Shown piece after piece: positions 56,339 to 64,000 of a stretch of 64,000 bases of DNA. The notes below the pieces were generated by a model that saw nothing but the letters and a program-made list of their open reading frames with translations, was not told the origin of the DNA and did no database searches. Both the position numbers and the translations under genes were made by a program. Origin of the DNA: Streptomyces katrae (GTDB taxonomy: Bacteria > Actinomycetota > Actinomycetes > Streptomycetales > Streptomycetaceae). The stretch lies in the NCBI RefSeq assembly GCF_000717655.1, contig NZ_JNZY01000001.1:186001-250000 (forward strand). Direction: 5' to 3'. Numbering within the stretch: the stretch's first letter is position 1; each line of letters begins with the position of its first letter.

Positions 56339-57028
56339 TCAGGCAAAGCTGGCCTTCGCGAGGAGCGTGCCGTCCGGGGTGAGGAGACTGGCGCCCGCGA
56401 GGGTCGTGGGGTTCACGTCGGCCGCCGCGACCCAGTAGCCGTAGCCGCCCTGGAGCGAGAACGTGCCGAGGCGGGTCGTCGTGCCGTCCTTGTTGTCGAG
56501 CACGCAGCTGACCTCCGGCGTCGCCCTCTCCAGGTCCACCGACATGTACACCCAGCCCTGCTGGCCCGGATGGGCGAAGACCCGGCCCACCTCCCCGCCG
56601 TCCGCCATCAGCGGCGCCTGCAGCAGCTGGGCGTTCGCGTCGGCCGTCGGCGTCGCGGGCCGCCAGGCCTGCTCGATCGCCGTGCCCGCCGCCCAGCCGG
56701 CGAAGCCGCACGCCACCACCAGGGCCGCCGCCGCAGCCGCGACCCGGGGTCGCAGCAGCCGGCGCCGCACCGGCGCGGGCTTCGGGGGAGACGGCGGCGC
56801 CGGCTGGAGACCGGCCGTGACGCGGCTCTCGAAGCCGACCGGGGGCTCCGTACCCGGCAGCAGGCCCAGCAGCCCGTCGCCTACCAGCGCCAGCTGCTCG
56901 ATGTGCACCCGGCAGCCGGGGCAGCGGTCCAGGTGGGCGACCGCACGGGCGCGCTCCCGGGCCGGAAGGACGTCCAACGCCAGTTCGGCGTCGAGCTCCC
57001 TCAGCTGCTCGCAGGTCATCTCGCTCAT
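56339..57028 (-). CDS. Zinc-binding anti-sigma factor (RskA-like)
   Basis: 229 residues. The cytoplasmic N terminus has the ZAS motif in ARAVAHLDRCPGCRVHIEQ (His-x3-Cys-x2-Cys). A membrane span (about 100-122, VAAAAAALVVACGFAGWAAG) is followed by an extracytoplasmic domain with VYMSVDLERATPEVSCVL and GTFSLQGGYGYWVAAADV, typical of RskA. It binds the sigma factor encoded directly upstream and would release it on proteolysis or zinc/redox change. Its ATG overlaps the sigma gene stop (ATGA). Confidence 0.93.
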   Translation of the reverse strand: MSEMTCEQLRELDAELALDVLPARERARAVAHLDRCPGCRVHIEQLALVGDGLLGLLPGTEPPVGFESRVTAGLQPAPPSPPKPAPVRRRLLRPRVAAAAAALVVACGFAGWAAGTAIEQAWRPATPTADANAQLLQAPLMADGGEVGRVFAHPGQQGWVYMSVDLERATPEVSCVLDNKDGTTTRLGTFSLQGGYGYWVAAADVNPTTLAGASLLTPDGTLLAKASFA

Positions 57029-57603
57029 CGCCGGCTCTCCTCGGCCCCCAGGGTCCTGCGCAGCTTGTGCATGGCCGTCCGGATCCGCGTCTTCGCCGTC
57101 CCCAGCGGGATCCGCTCCATCTCGGCGACCTGCTGCGCGGTCATCCCGTAGATCCCAGCCATCACCAGGGCGCGTGCCTGCTCCCTCGGCAGGGCCGCCA
57201 CTGCCGTCCGTATCCCGGCGGACGTCTCGGCGGCCAGCGCCTGCTGCTCCGGGGTCTGCGTCACGATGTCGAGGAGGGCGTCCAGGTCCTCCGGGGCGAC
57301 CGGGTTGGCCCGGCGGGCCCGGACCGCGTCGATCGCCAGATGGTGTGCGATCGCCGTCAGCCAGGTCCGTACCGAACCGCGGCGCGCGTCGTAGACCTGG
57401 GCGTGCCGCCACGCCCGCTCGAACGTCAGCTGTGCGATGTCCTCGGCGAGCTGCGCATCCCCGACGACGGCGACGGCCACGCCGAACACCGTGCGCTGGA
57501 AGCGGCGGACGAACGCGACGGCGATCTCCGGATCACCCGTCGCCAGGCCCGACAGCAGTGCCTCGTCCGGCGCACGTCCGAGCGGGAGGCCCATTCTCTG
57601 CAC
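57025..57603 (-). CDS. ECF RNA polymerase sigma factor
   Basis: 192 residues. Region 2 is PEIAVAFVRRFQRTVFGVAV to VRTWLTAIAHHLAIDAVRARR, and region 4 is RTAVAALPREQARALVMAGI to IPLGTAKTRIRTAMHKLRRTL. It belongs to the SigK/SigL-like ECF groups paired with RskA-type anti-sigma factors. GTG 57603 gives VQRMGLPL; ATG 57594 is the alternative. Translationally coupled to the anti-sigma gene. It is divergent from the cupredoxin lipoprotein (133-base gap), which could be one target. Confidence 0.94.
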   Translation of the reverse strand: MQRMGLPLGRAPDEALLSGLATGDPEIAVAFVRRFQRTVFGVAVAVVGDAQLAEDIAQLTFERAWRHAQVYDARRGSVRTWLTAIAHHLAIDAVRARRANPVAPEDLDALLDIVTQTPEQQALAAETSAGIRTAVAALPREQARALVMAGIYGMTAQQVAEMERIPLGTAKTRIRTAMHKLRRTLGAEESRR

Positions 57604-57735
57604 ATCAGGGGATACGTTCGGCCTCCCCGAATGGATTGGTTCGGGTTCGCGCGGAAGCACTCCTTCATTGTCCTCCTCCCCCCGGCCTGCGGCCCCGTCG
57701 CCAATCTCCCGGCGCCGGCCGGCCGTATCCCTGCC

Positions 57736-58182
57736 ATGACAAGGACACGCACCACCCGGACCGCGCGCGCGGGGCTGGGGCTGGCGGCCGGAGCACTCGC
57801 GGGGCTGTCGGCCGCCTGCGGGGGCGGCGCCGGCGGAGCCGGGAACGGCCCGGCGGCGCCCGCCGCCCCACCCCCACCCGCGCCCGCCGCGACGCAGGTC
57901 ACGGCGGAGCTCAGCGACTTCCACATCACCCTGTCCCAGAAGACGTTCAAGGCCGGGGCCCACTCGTTCACCGTCAAGAACACCGGCCACCACGAGCACG
58001 CCCTGGAGGTCGAGGGACCGGGCGGGGAGCAGAGTTCCCCGACCCTGGCACCGGGGCAGAGCGGGAAGTTCGACATCACCCTCAAGGACGGTACGTACGA
58101 GCTCTACTGCCCCGTCGACGGGCACAAGGACCTCGGGATGAAGACGGAGATCACCGTGGGCGGCGCCGTGAACGGCTACTGA
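57736..58182 (+). CDS. Cupredoxin-like copper lipoprotein
   Basis: 148 residues. Lipoprotein signal (lipobox LSAAC), then a Gly/Pro/Ala linker to about residue 50. The cupredoxin domain follows with type-1 copper ligands: His in NTGHHEHALEVEG and Cys-His-Met in ELYCPVDGHKDLGMKTE. It may carry electrons or buffer copper at the cell surface. ATG 57736. Its position opposite an ECF sigma gene suggests envelope redox or metal control. Confidence 0.9.
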   Translation: MTRTRTTRTARAGLGLAAGALAGLSAACGGGAGGAGNGPAAPAAPPPPAPAATQVTAELSDFHITLSQKTFKAGAHSFTVKNTGHHEHALEVEGPGGEQSSPTLAPGQSGKFDITLKDGTYELYCPVDGHKDLGMKTEITVGGAVNGY

Positions 58183-58258
58183 GGGCCCCGCCGAACGGCG
58201 GTAGGTTGCGTGCATTCGTTACCCGGCAGCGCAGCCGGGACCGGTCGAGGGGAGGGGC

Positions 58259-60430
58259 ATGCGGCACAGGGCGGCCGAGGCGATCCACGCGGGCGAGCGG
58301 CTGCACGCGGCGGCCGGCGCGCTGCTGGCGGACCACCGGCGGGCCGTCGAAGCCGTACGGGAGGCCTGGGCGCCGATCCACGCGGAACTGGCCCGCCTCG
58401 AACTGCAGCGGATCCCCGTCGACCGGCTGGCCCAGGTCACCGAGGGGCGGCTGCGGGTCGCCGCCATCGAGGCGGCCGGGTTCGACACCGTGCAGCAGGT
58501 GCTGGACGCCGGACGCCCCCGGCTGCGGCAGATCCCCGGGGTCGGGCAGCAGACCGCCGACCAGGCGCTCGGCGCCGCCCGGCAGCTCGCCGAGGCCGTC
58601 GGGGAGACCGTCGCCGTGCAGCTCGACGTGGACCGCCCCGAACCCCGGACCACCGCGCTCGTGACCGCCCTGCAGCTCCTCGTCGAGGCCGGGCCCGAAG
58701 CCCGCCGGGCCGTGGCGGCCGCCCGGCAGCTGGACGCCGGGCTCGGGCCGCTGCTCGCCGACGCCGGGCCCGCCGCGGGCCGGCTGCGGATGTGGTTCGC
58801 GGGACGGGAGCGGCGGGAGCGGGCCCTGGCCGCCGTCGGGGAGATCGGCCGGCTGACCGCGGAGGCCGCCGGGAACGGGGTGCCCGTACTACTCGGACAG
58901 GCCTCGGTCGACCTGCTGCGCGGCCCAGCCGACGAGGCGGCCGCCTGGGTCGGCTTCGAGCTGCGCTCCGCCGAGTACTACGGGCTGCTCGCGGAGCTCA
59001 CCGAGCGCGCCGGGAGCGGCCCCGGCCCGGCCGCCGCCCAGGGGTTCCTGCCCGAGGCGCTGGCCGAACGGGTCCGCACCCAAGACCTCGACGACACCCA
59101 CCGCAGGGTCTCGCTGCGCGGCTACCAGTCCTTCGGCGCCCGCTTCGCCCTCGCCCAGCGGCGGGTGATCCTCGGCGACGAGATGGGGCTGGGCAAGACG
59201 ATCCAGGCGCTCGCCGCCCTCGCGCACCTCGCCGCGCAGGGGCAGCGCCACTTCCTCGTGGTCTGCCCGGCCGGCGTCCTGATCAACTGGACCCGCGAGA
59301 TCGAGGCGCGCAGCACCCTGCGCGCGGTCGCCCTGCACGGCCCCGGCCGGCACGACGCCTTCGCGGACTGGCGGGGGGAGGGCGGGGTGGCCGTGACGAC
59401 GTTCCAGGCGCTGACCGGATTCCCCGAACCCGCGGCCGGGGAGCTGGGGATGCTCGTCGTGGACGAGGCCCACCACGTCAAGAACCCGCGCGCGCAGCGC
59501 TCCCTGGCCGTCGCCGCCTGGGCCGCCCGCTGCACGTACGTCCTCTTCCTGACGGGCACCCCCATGGAGAACCGGGTCTCCGAGTTCCGCAGTCTCGTAC
59601 GACTCCTGCAGCCCGAGGCGGTCTCCGGGACCGGGGACGTCGACACGGTCGCCGGGTCCAAGGCGTTCCGCAAGGCGGTGGCGCCCGCGTACCTGCGGCG
59701 CAACCAGCGCGACGTACTCGCCGAGCTGCCCGAACTCCAGTGGACCGACGAGTGGGAGGAGCTGAGCGCCGCCGACCGGGAGGCCTACCGGGCGGCGGTG
59801 CGGGCCGGCAACTTCATGGCGATGCGCAGGGCCGCGTACGCGAAGCCGGAGAAGTCGGCGAAGCTGCAACGGCTGCGCGAACTGGTGGCGGACGCGGCCG
59901 CCAACGGGCTGAAGGTCGTGGTGTTCTCCTCCTTCCGCGAGGTGCTCGGGGCGGTCGAGGACGCGCTCGGCCGACCGTCGCACGCATGCGGTGGCCGCCT
60001 CTTCGGGCCGATCTCCGGGAGCGTGCCGCCGGAGCGCCGGCAGCGGCTCGTCGACGGGTTCGGCGCGGCGGCCGGGCACGCCGTACTCCTCGCGCAGATC
60101 GAGGCGGGCGGCATCGGGATCAACCTGCAGGCGGCGTCCGTGGTGATCCTCTGCGAGCCGCAGGTCAAGCCGACCATGGAGCAGCAGGCGGTGGCCCGCG
60201 CGCACCGGATGGGGCAGGTGCGTGCCGTACGGGTGCACCGGCTGCTGGCAACGGACGGGGTGGACCAGCGGATGCTGGAGGTGCTGGAGCGCAAGGCGCG
60301 GCTCTTCGACGCGTACGCCAGGCGCAGCGTGGTGGCGGAGTCGGCGCCCGAGGCGGTCGACGTCTCGGACACCTCGCTGGCCCGGCGCATCGTCGAGGAG
60401 GAACAGGCCCGGCTCGGTGCCGCCCGCTGA
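58259..60430 (+). CDS. SNF2-family DNA-dependent ATPase with N-terminal HhH region
   Basis: 723 residues. Residues 1-125 are helical with a helix-hairpin-helix-like segment AAGFDTVQQVLDAGRPRLRQ and IPGVGQQTADQALGAAR. The SNF2 core begins at about 285 (LRGYQSFGARFALAQRRVIL): Walker A DEMGLGKTIQ (307-316), DEAHHVKNP, TGTPMENR and, at the C terminus, motif VI AVARAHRMGQVRAVRVHRL. It would translocate on DNA or remodel protein-DNA complexes. No methylase or nuclease genes are adjacent, so it is not part of a recognised defence island. GGGGAGGGG stands before ATG 58259. Confidence 0.93.
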   Translation: MRHRAAEAIHAGERLHAAAGALLADHRRAVEAVREAWAPIHAELARLELQRIPVDRLAQVTEGRLRVAAIEAAGFDTVQQVLDAGRPRLRQIPGVGQQTADQALGAARQLAEAVGETVAVQLDVDRPEPRTTALVTALQLLVEAGPEARRAVAAARQLDAGLGPLLADAGPAAGRLRMWFAGRERRERALAAVGEIGRLTAEAAGNGVPVLLGQASVDLLRGPADEAAAWVGFELRSAEYYGLLAELTERAGSGPGPAAAQGFLPEALAERVRTQDLDDTHRRVSLRGYQSFGARFALAQRRVILGDEMGLGKTIQALAALAHLAAQGQRHFLVVCPAGVLINWTREIEARSTLRAVALHGPGRHDAFADWRGEGGVAVTTFQALTGFPEPAAGELGMLVVDEAHHVKNPRAQRSLAVAAWAARCTYVLFLTGTPMENRVSEFRSLVRLLQPEAVSGTGDVDTVAGSKAFRKAVAPAYLRRNQRDVLAELPELQWTDEWEELSAADREAYRAAVRAGNFMAMRRAAYAKPEKSAKLQRLRELVADAAANGLKVVVFSSFREVLGAVEDALGRPSHACGGRLFGPISGSVPPERRQRLVDGFGAAAGHAVLLAQIEAGGIGINLQAASVVILCEPQVKPTMEQQAVARAHRMGQVRAVRVHRLLATDGVDQRMLEVLERKARLFDAYARRSVVAESAPEAVDVSDTSLARRIVEEEQARLGAAR

Positions 60431-60534
60431 AGGCGCCGCCCACTGACGGCGCAGGCCCTGGCGGGCCGCCGGACCACCGGGTCGCCGGACGGAGTCTCCC
60501 CCCGGCTACCGCTGGGAGGTGCCCCCCAGCGACG

Positions 60535-61545
60535 TTAGAAGGAGACCGAGGCGATCGTGAAGGACGTCGGCGTGCCCGGACCCATCGGGCCGCCCTTGTC
60601 GAACTGGGAGCGGACCACGAGCGTGCGGCCCGGGGTGTGGCTCAGCGTGGTCGGGATCTGCAGCGACGGGTCCGTGATCGTCCGGATCAGCCGGGCCCGG
60701 GTGCCGTCGGGGCTCAGGCGCCACCGGGTCAGGGTGTTCGTGGTGTTGTGGGCCGCCCGCAGGGTGCCGTCGGGAGCGAGGTCGAGGCCGTCGGCGTGGG
60801 TGAGGTCGCCGCCCCGGAGGGCGACGCGGGATATCACGCCGGTGCGCAGGTCGATGCGGTGGAGGTCGCCCGCGGTCATGTCCACGGCCAGCAGGAAGCG
60901 GCCCGCCGGGTCCGAGACGATCCCGTTGAGGGCGAAGCTGCCCGCCGGGGACGGTGTGAGGTGCCCGCTCAGGTCGTACGCGGGGAGCAGCGCGCCCGAG
61001 CCGGCCGCCAGCTGGGCCGGGGTGACGCGGTAGATCACCGAGCGGATGCTGTCGGTCAGGTAGGCGGTGCCGTCCGGGGTGATGGCCAGGTCGTTGACGA
61101 ACAGCCCGCCCGCCCCCGCGACCTCGAAGTGGGCCAGGCGCCTGCGCGACACGGTGTCGTAGACGGAGACCCCGGAGGTGGAGTCGGTCACCCACAGGCG
61201 GCCGCGGGCGTCGACGCGCAGGCCGTTCGCCGTGTGGCGGCCGTCGGTGCCGGCGGGCAGGAACACCTCGGCGGTGCGCTGCCCGGGGCGGGCCCGGTAG
61301 ACGGTGCCGTCCGCGTACGAGCCGACGTAGACGGTGTGGTTGCGGGGGTCGGTGGCTATGCCTTCGGGGTAGACCTTCTCGCCGGGCAGCGTGAAGGCCG
61401 TCGAGACACGGCCGTCGGAGGCCGGGGAGGCGACCGGGGCGGAAGCCGGGGAGGCGGCCGGGGCAGCCTGCGCGGCCGGGACCGCGCCCAGGGTGAGCGC
61501 CGTGGTCAGGGTCAGGAGCGTGGCGGGCAGGATCTTCTTCAGCAC
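60535..61545 (-). CDS. Secreted SMP-30/NHL-like beta-propeller
   Basis: 336 residues. A signal peptide (1-28) and an Ala/Pro linker precede a six-bladed propeller: YPEGIATDPRNHTVYVGSYA, ANGLRVDARGRLWVTDSTSG, VNDLAITPDGTAYLTDSIRS, LNGIVSDPAGRFLLAVDMTA and HADGLDLAPDGTLRAAHNTT. The pattern is that of SMP-30/gluconolactonase- and strictosidine-synthase-like domains. Enzymatic role not known. GTG 61545 has GAGGA upstream. It is divergent from a MarR regulator with a palindromic operator between. Confidence 0.9.
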   Translation of the reverse strand: MLKKILPATLLTLTTALTLGAVPAAQAAPAASPASAPVASPASDGRVSTAFTLPGEKVYPEGIATDPRNHTVYVGSYADGTVYRARPGQRTAEVFLPAGTDGRHTANGLRVDARGRLWVTDSTSGVSVYDTVSRRRLAHFEVAGAGGLFVNDLAITPDGTAYLTDSIRSVIYRVTPAQLAAGSGALLPAYDLSGHLTPSPAGSFALNGIVSDPAGRFLLAVDMTAGDLHRIDLRTGVISRVALRGGDLTHADGLDLAPDGTLRAAHNTTNTLTRWRLSPDGTRARLIRTITDPSLQIPTTLSHTPGRTLVVRSQFDKGGPMGPGTPTSFTIASVSF

Positions 61546-61585
61546 AGCGTGTGTCCTCTTCCGATGGATTGAACACGAAGATAAG

Positions 61586-61597
61586 TTAGAGCTCTAA
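61586..61597. promoter_or_regulatory. Palindromic MarR operator candidate
   Basis: TTAGAGCTCTAA is a perfect 12-bp palindrome in the 79-base gap between the propeller and MarR genes, 28 bases before the regulator start. MarR dimers usually bind such A/T-flanked palindromes, so it may control both directions. Confidence 0.7.
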
Positions 61598-61624
61598 TGC
61601 TTGCAAGGGCCTTAGGATGCACGA

Positions 61625-62062
61625 ATGACCTCCATGCCTCCCGAGGAGCGCATCGGCTCGCACGTCAAGCGCGCCGAGCAGGCGCTTCTCGCGGCCAAGA
61701 ACGCTGCGCTCAAGCCCGCCGCAGTAACGGTTCCGCAGTACGCCGCGCTGCTCTGGCTCGCCGAGAAGCCGGGCATCTCCGCGGCCGGGCTCGCCCGGCT
61801 GTGCGGGGTGACGCCGCCGACCATGAACACCGTGCTGAAGAACCTCCAGGAGCGCGGGCTCATCGAGCGCACCCCGCACGAGTGGCACCGCAACGTGATC
61901 GAGACCCGGCTCACGGACGAGGGCCGGGCCGCGATGGAGCTCGCCGACGCCGGCGCCGTACGGGTGGAGCGGGCGCTCGCCACCGCGTTCTCGGCGCAGG
62001 AGCGGGAGCAGCTGATCAGCCTGCTGGGGCGGTGCGCGGAGGCGCTCGACGCCCAGAGGTGA
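61625..62062 (+). CDS. MarR-family regulator
   Basis: 145 residues with the MarR winged helix: AAVTVPQYAALLWLAEKPGI, SAAGLARLCGVTPPTMNTVLKNL (in pieces), ERGLIERTPHEWHRNVIETR as the wing, and terminal dimer helices. It probably represses itself and the divergent secreted propeller gene by the palindrome at 61586-61597. Ligand unknown. Confidence 0.93.
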   Translation: MTSMPPEERIGSHVKRAEQALLAAKNAALKPAAVTVPQYAALLWLAEKPGISAAGLARLCGVTPPTMNTVLKNLQERGLIERTPHEWHRNVIETRLTDEGRAAMELADAGAVRVERALATAFSAQEREQLISLLGRCAEALDAQR

Positions 62063-62211
62063 GTTCTGCTGCCGAGGTTCCGGGCGAGCCGTATTCCGAC
62101 CGTGTTCTTGCCGGGTTCTGGAACTGTCCGCGGGATTCGCGCATCAGGACTCATGGAACCCAGCCGTTCTGTCCCGACCTGGGGCAGTCATGACCGTTCG
62201 GAGCGAAGTTC

Positions 62212-63297
62212 GTGCACCAAGACCCGCCCCGGCGTTCCCGCCGGGCGATATGGATATCCGCCGTCGTGGCCTTCGTGCTGCTGCTCGGCACCGGAGGCTT
62301 CGCCGCCTGGAAGCTCGAGTGGTTCTCCGGCGACGGTGACTCCGTGAGCTTCGGCAAGGCCCCTGCGTCCGCCGCTCCCGACGCGGTCGAGCCGTCCCCG
62401 GGCGCGCCGTCGGCCCCTCCCACGCCGACCGGCGATCCGGACGTACTCCTGCCGACCGGCCCGAAGTCCGACTTCAAGCAGACCGCCAAGCTCGACGACG
62501 GCACGATCATCGCGAAGACCCGCCTCGCGGGCGCGAAGTCAGGTTTCGAGGGCGACGTCTGGGTGTGGACGCCCAAGGAGTACGACGAGGCGAAGTACGA
62601 GAAGAGCGCCTTCCCCGTGCTCATCGCGCTCCCCGGCGGCAACGGCTTCCCGAGCAACTACTGGTCCGACCGCAGCCTGGGTCTGCAGAAGGCCATCGGC
62701 GAAGGCGTCCGGGCCGGGACGAGCCTGCCGTTCATCGTGGTCATGCCGGTGCTGAACCCGGACAGCAAGTACTACTACGACGGCGCCGACATCCCCGGCC
62801 AGCCCAAGATGGGCACCTGGATCGCCGAGGACGTCCCGGCGTTCGCCAAGGCCAACTTCCGGACGTACAAGTCCCGCGACGGCTGGGCCTTCATGGGCTC
62901 CTCCTCCGGCGCCTTCGTCGGCATGAAGACCGTCCTGCAGTACCCGGACCGGTTCAAGGCCGTGATCGCCAGCGGCGGCGAGATCGTTCCCGACTCCCCG
63001 CTCTGGAAGGGCCACCAGGCGGAAATGGACGCGAACAACCCCGAGAAGCTCGCGAAGAAGCTGATCGACGGCAACGGCCCCGAGGTCTACATCAACTTCC
63101 AGGTCGGCACCAAGGAGACCGGGAAGGAGCGGATGGCCAGGTTCCAGCAGCAGTACGGCAAGGGCCCCGTCAAGACGACCATCCGCGACATCCAGAACGG
63201 CGAGCACAACGGCTGGCACTACGTCCGGGGCATGAAGGAAGGCTCCCTGGAGTGGATCAGCAAGGTGCTGAAGGGCCCGCAGCCCGCGACCGGCTGA
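62212..63297 (+). CDS. Membrane-anchored alpha/beta-hydrolase esterase, paralogue 1
   Basis: 361 residues. An N-terminal anchor (about 12-34, IWISAVVAFVLLLGTGGFAAW in essence) and a Pro/Ser linker place the enzyme outside. The esterase domain of the putative-esterase/mycolyltransferase type starts near 85 with AKSGFEGDVWVWTPKEYDE; FPVLIALPGGNGFPSNYW gives the oxyanion region; the nucleophile is in FMGSSSGAFVGMKT (G-x-S-x-G) and the His in GEHNGWHYVRG. Substrate unknown. GTG 62212 has GGAGCGAA upstream. A close paralogue follows in tandem. Confidence 0.9.
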   Translation: MHQDPPRRSRRAIWISAVVAFVLLLGTGGFAAWKLEWFSGDGDSVSFGKAPASAAPDAVEPSPGAPSAPPTPTGDPDVLLPTGPKSDFKQTAKLDDGTIIAKTRLAGAKSGFEGDVWVWTPKEYDEAKYEKSAFPVLIALPGGNGFPSNYWSDRSLGLQKAIGEGVRAGTSLPFIVVMPVLNPDSKYYYDGADIPGQPKMGTWIAEDVPAFAKANFRTYKSRDGWAFMGSSSGAFVGMKTVLQYPDRFKAVIASGGEIVPDSPLWKGHQAEMDANNPEKLAKKLIDGNGPEVYINFQVGTKETGKERMARFQQQYGKGPVKTTIRDIQNGEHNGWHYVRGMKEGSLEWISKVLKGPQPATG

Positions 63298-63401
63298 CCA
63301 GGCCGTACGCACGGAGCCCGGGGCCGGGGTGGTGGACGCCACGTCCCGCCGGTCCCAGGCAACCCATCCGATCGTTGACACCTCTGTAAGGGGTGTAAGG
63401 G

Positions 63402-63415
63402 GGACCGATCGGTCC
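63402..63415. promoter_or_regulatory. 14-bp palindrome between the two esterase genes
   Basis: GGACCGATCGGTCC is a perfect palindrome. A TTGACA -35-like hexamer lies at 63375-63380 before it, so the second esterase gene may have its own regulated promoter; the -10 is not convincing. Confidence 0.45.
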
Positions 63416-63460
63416 GACCCGCGCTCTTCGGGAGCGCCGGAGAAGGAACGGGACAAATCC

Positions 63461-64000
63461 GTGCAGCATGACCAGCTTCAGGGTGATGGCGGCCTCATGA
63501 CCGAGGAAGGCCCGCTGACCACGGGCCGACGCCGCCCCAAGCGCCTGCGCAGGCTTCTGATCGGCGGTGCGCTGGCGTTCACGCTCGCCGCCGGCGGCGG
63601 TGCGGCGGCGTACAAGTACGGGCTCTTCTCGGACATAGGGGATCCGGTCTCCTTCGGGAAGGTGCAGGAGTCGGCCGCGGCCGAGGAGATCCGGCAGGGG
63701 GTGAGCATGCCGACCGGGCCGAAGTCCGAATTCGTCCGGACCCACCGGCTGCCCGACGGCACGCAGATCGGCCGGACGACCCTGACCGGCGCGAAGTCCG
63801 GGTTCACCGGTGACGTGTGGGTGTGGGTCCCGAAGGAGTACGACGAGCCGAGGTACGCCAAGAGCGCCTTCCCGGTTCTGATCTCCCTGCCCGGCGGCCG
63901 GGGCTACCCCACGAACTACTGGGGGACGGGCCCCGGCCTCGGCCTCCAGAAGGCCGTCAGCGACGGGGCGAAGGCGGGTACGAGCCTGCCCTTCATCCTG
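63461..64000 (+). CDS. Membrane-anchored esterase, paralogue 2, cut by window end
   Basis: The first 180 codons are visible. An N-terminal anchor (LRRLLIGGALAFTLAAGGGA) is followed by a short linker and the esterase start: TGAKSGFTGDVWVWVPKEYD, then FPVLISLPGGRGYPTNYWGT and KAGTSLPFIL at the edge. It aligns closely with the preceding gene product except in the linker, so the pair arose by tandem duplication. GTG 63461 is chosen; ATG 63497 is an in-frame alternative. Confidence 0.88.
   Translation, partial: MQHDQLQGDGGLMTEEGPLTTGRRRPKRLRRLLIGGALAFTLAAGGGAAAYKYGLFSDIGDPVSFGKVQESAAAEEIRQGVSMPTGPKSEFVRTHRLPDGTQIGRTTLTGAKSGFTGDVWVWVPKEYDEPRYAKSAFPVLISLPGGRGYPTNYWGTGPGLGLQKAVSDGAKAGTSLPFIL

Noticed and set aside
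58259-60430. DISARM- or other SNF2-based phage-defence island
   Set aside because: No methylase, nuclease or other defence partner lies next to the SNF2 gene.

Overview
The window is a very GC-rich stretch of an actinomycete chromosome, almost certainly a Streptomyces. The reasons are the strong G/C bias at codon third positions, near-absence of TTA codons, many GTG starts, a WhiB-like regulator, a WhiJ-type regulatory triad, a multidomain SpoIIE-like phosphatase, and a gene order (ahpD-ahpC-oxyR; fumC, class I fumarase, DUF1707, whiB-like, glpX; xseB-xseA; ispH, ppgK, ychF) that from memory matches the conserved core of Streptomyces chromosomes. I saw no rRNA, tRNA, CRISPR array, insertion sequence or intact prophage.

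Region by region. 1-8.8 kb: a cut tetR gene facing a DUF1348 gene across two palindromic operators; a frameshifted alpha/beta hydrolase; a WhiJ-like triad (DUF397, XRE regulator, degenerate ATP-binding protein) with its own palindrome; a TetR/drug-exporter pair; a polysaccharide deacetylase and a serine hydrolase. 8.8-18.5 kb: secreted protein, orphan sugar-type binding lipoprotein, SUKH and DUF192 proteins, a prepilin peptidase whose middle is expanded by repeat DNA, aldo-keto reductase, cis-prenyl transferase, PIN-PhoH ATPase, secreted transglycosylase. 18.6-29.8 kb: AI-2E-type transporter with a TTA-containing partner, the peroxide module ahpCD/oxyR, a beta-lactamase-like esterase, an SPFH/ribbon-helix-helix operon with a perfect palindrome in its promoter, a class A penicillin-binding protein, and catalase.

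29.8-50.3 kb is mostly core metabolism and development: SpoIIE-type phosphatase (one TTA codon), FomD-like phosphatase, two unrelated fumarases, secreted GDSL lipase with a lectin domain, GDPD, DUF1707 protein, WblI-like protein, fructose bisphosphatase GlpX, nitroreductase, exonuclease VII, amino-acid permease, IspH, polyphosphate glucokinase and YchF. 50.3-51.6 kb is a small accessory patch (Uma2 nuclease-like gene plus a small membrane ORF) bracketed by imperfect direct repeats. 51.6-64 kb: an EF-Tu-domain-like hypothetical protein, a secreted M36 metalloprotease translationally coupled to a small lipoprotein, an ECF sigma/anti-sigma pair facing a cupredoxin lipoprotein, a SNF2 helicase, a secreted beta-propeller with a divergent MarR regulator around a palindromic operator, and two tandem paralogous membrane-anchored esterases, the last cut by the window end.

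Functional themes are peroxide defence (AhpC, AhpD, OxyR, catalase), cell-wall work (deacetylase, transglycosylase, PBP, cis-prenyl transferase), and many local regulator/target pairs with visible operators. The most noteworthy items are the repeat-expanded prepilin peptidase, the SPFH/RHH operon with its palindrome, the WhiJ-like triad with a degenerate ATPase, two bldA-type TTA codons, and the direct-repeat-bounded Uma2 island. Convergent gene pairs are generally separated by strong hairpins, several of which carry a T-tract on one side.
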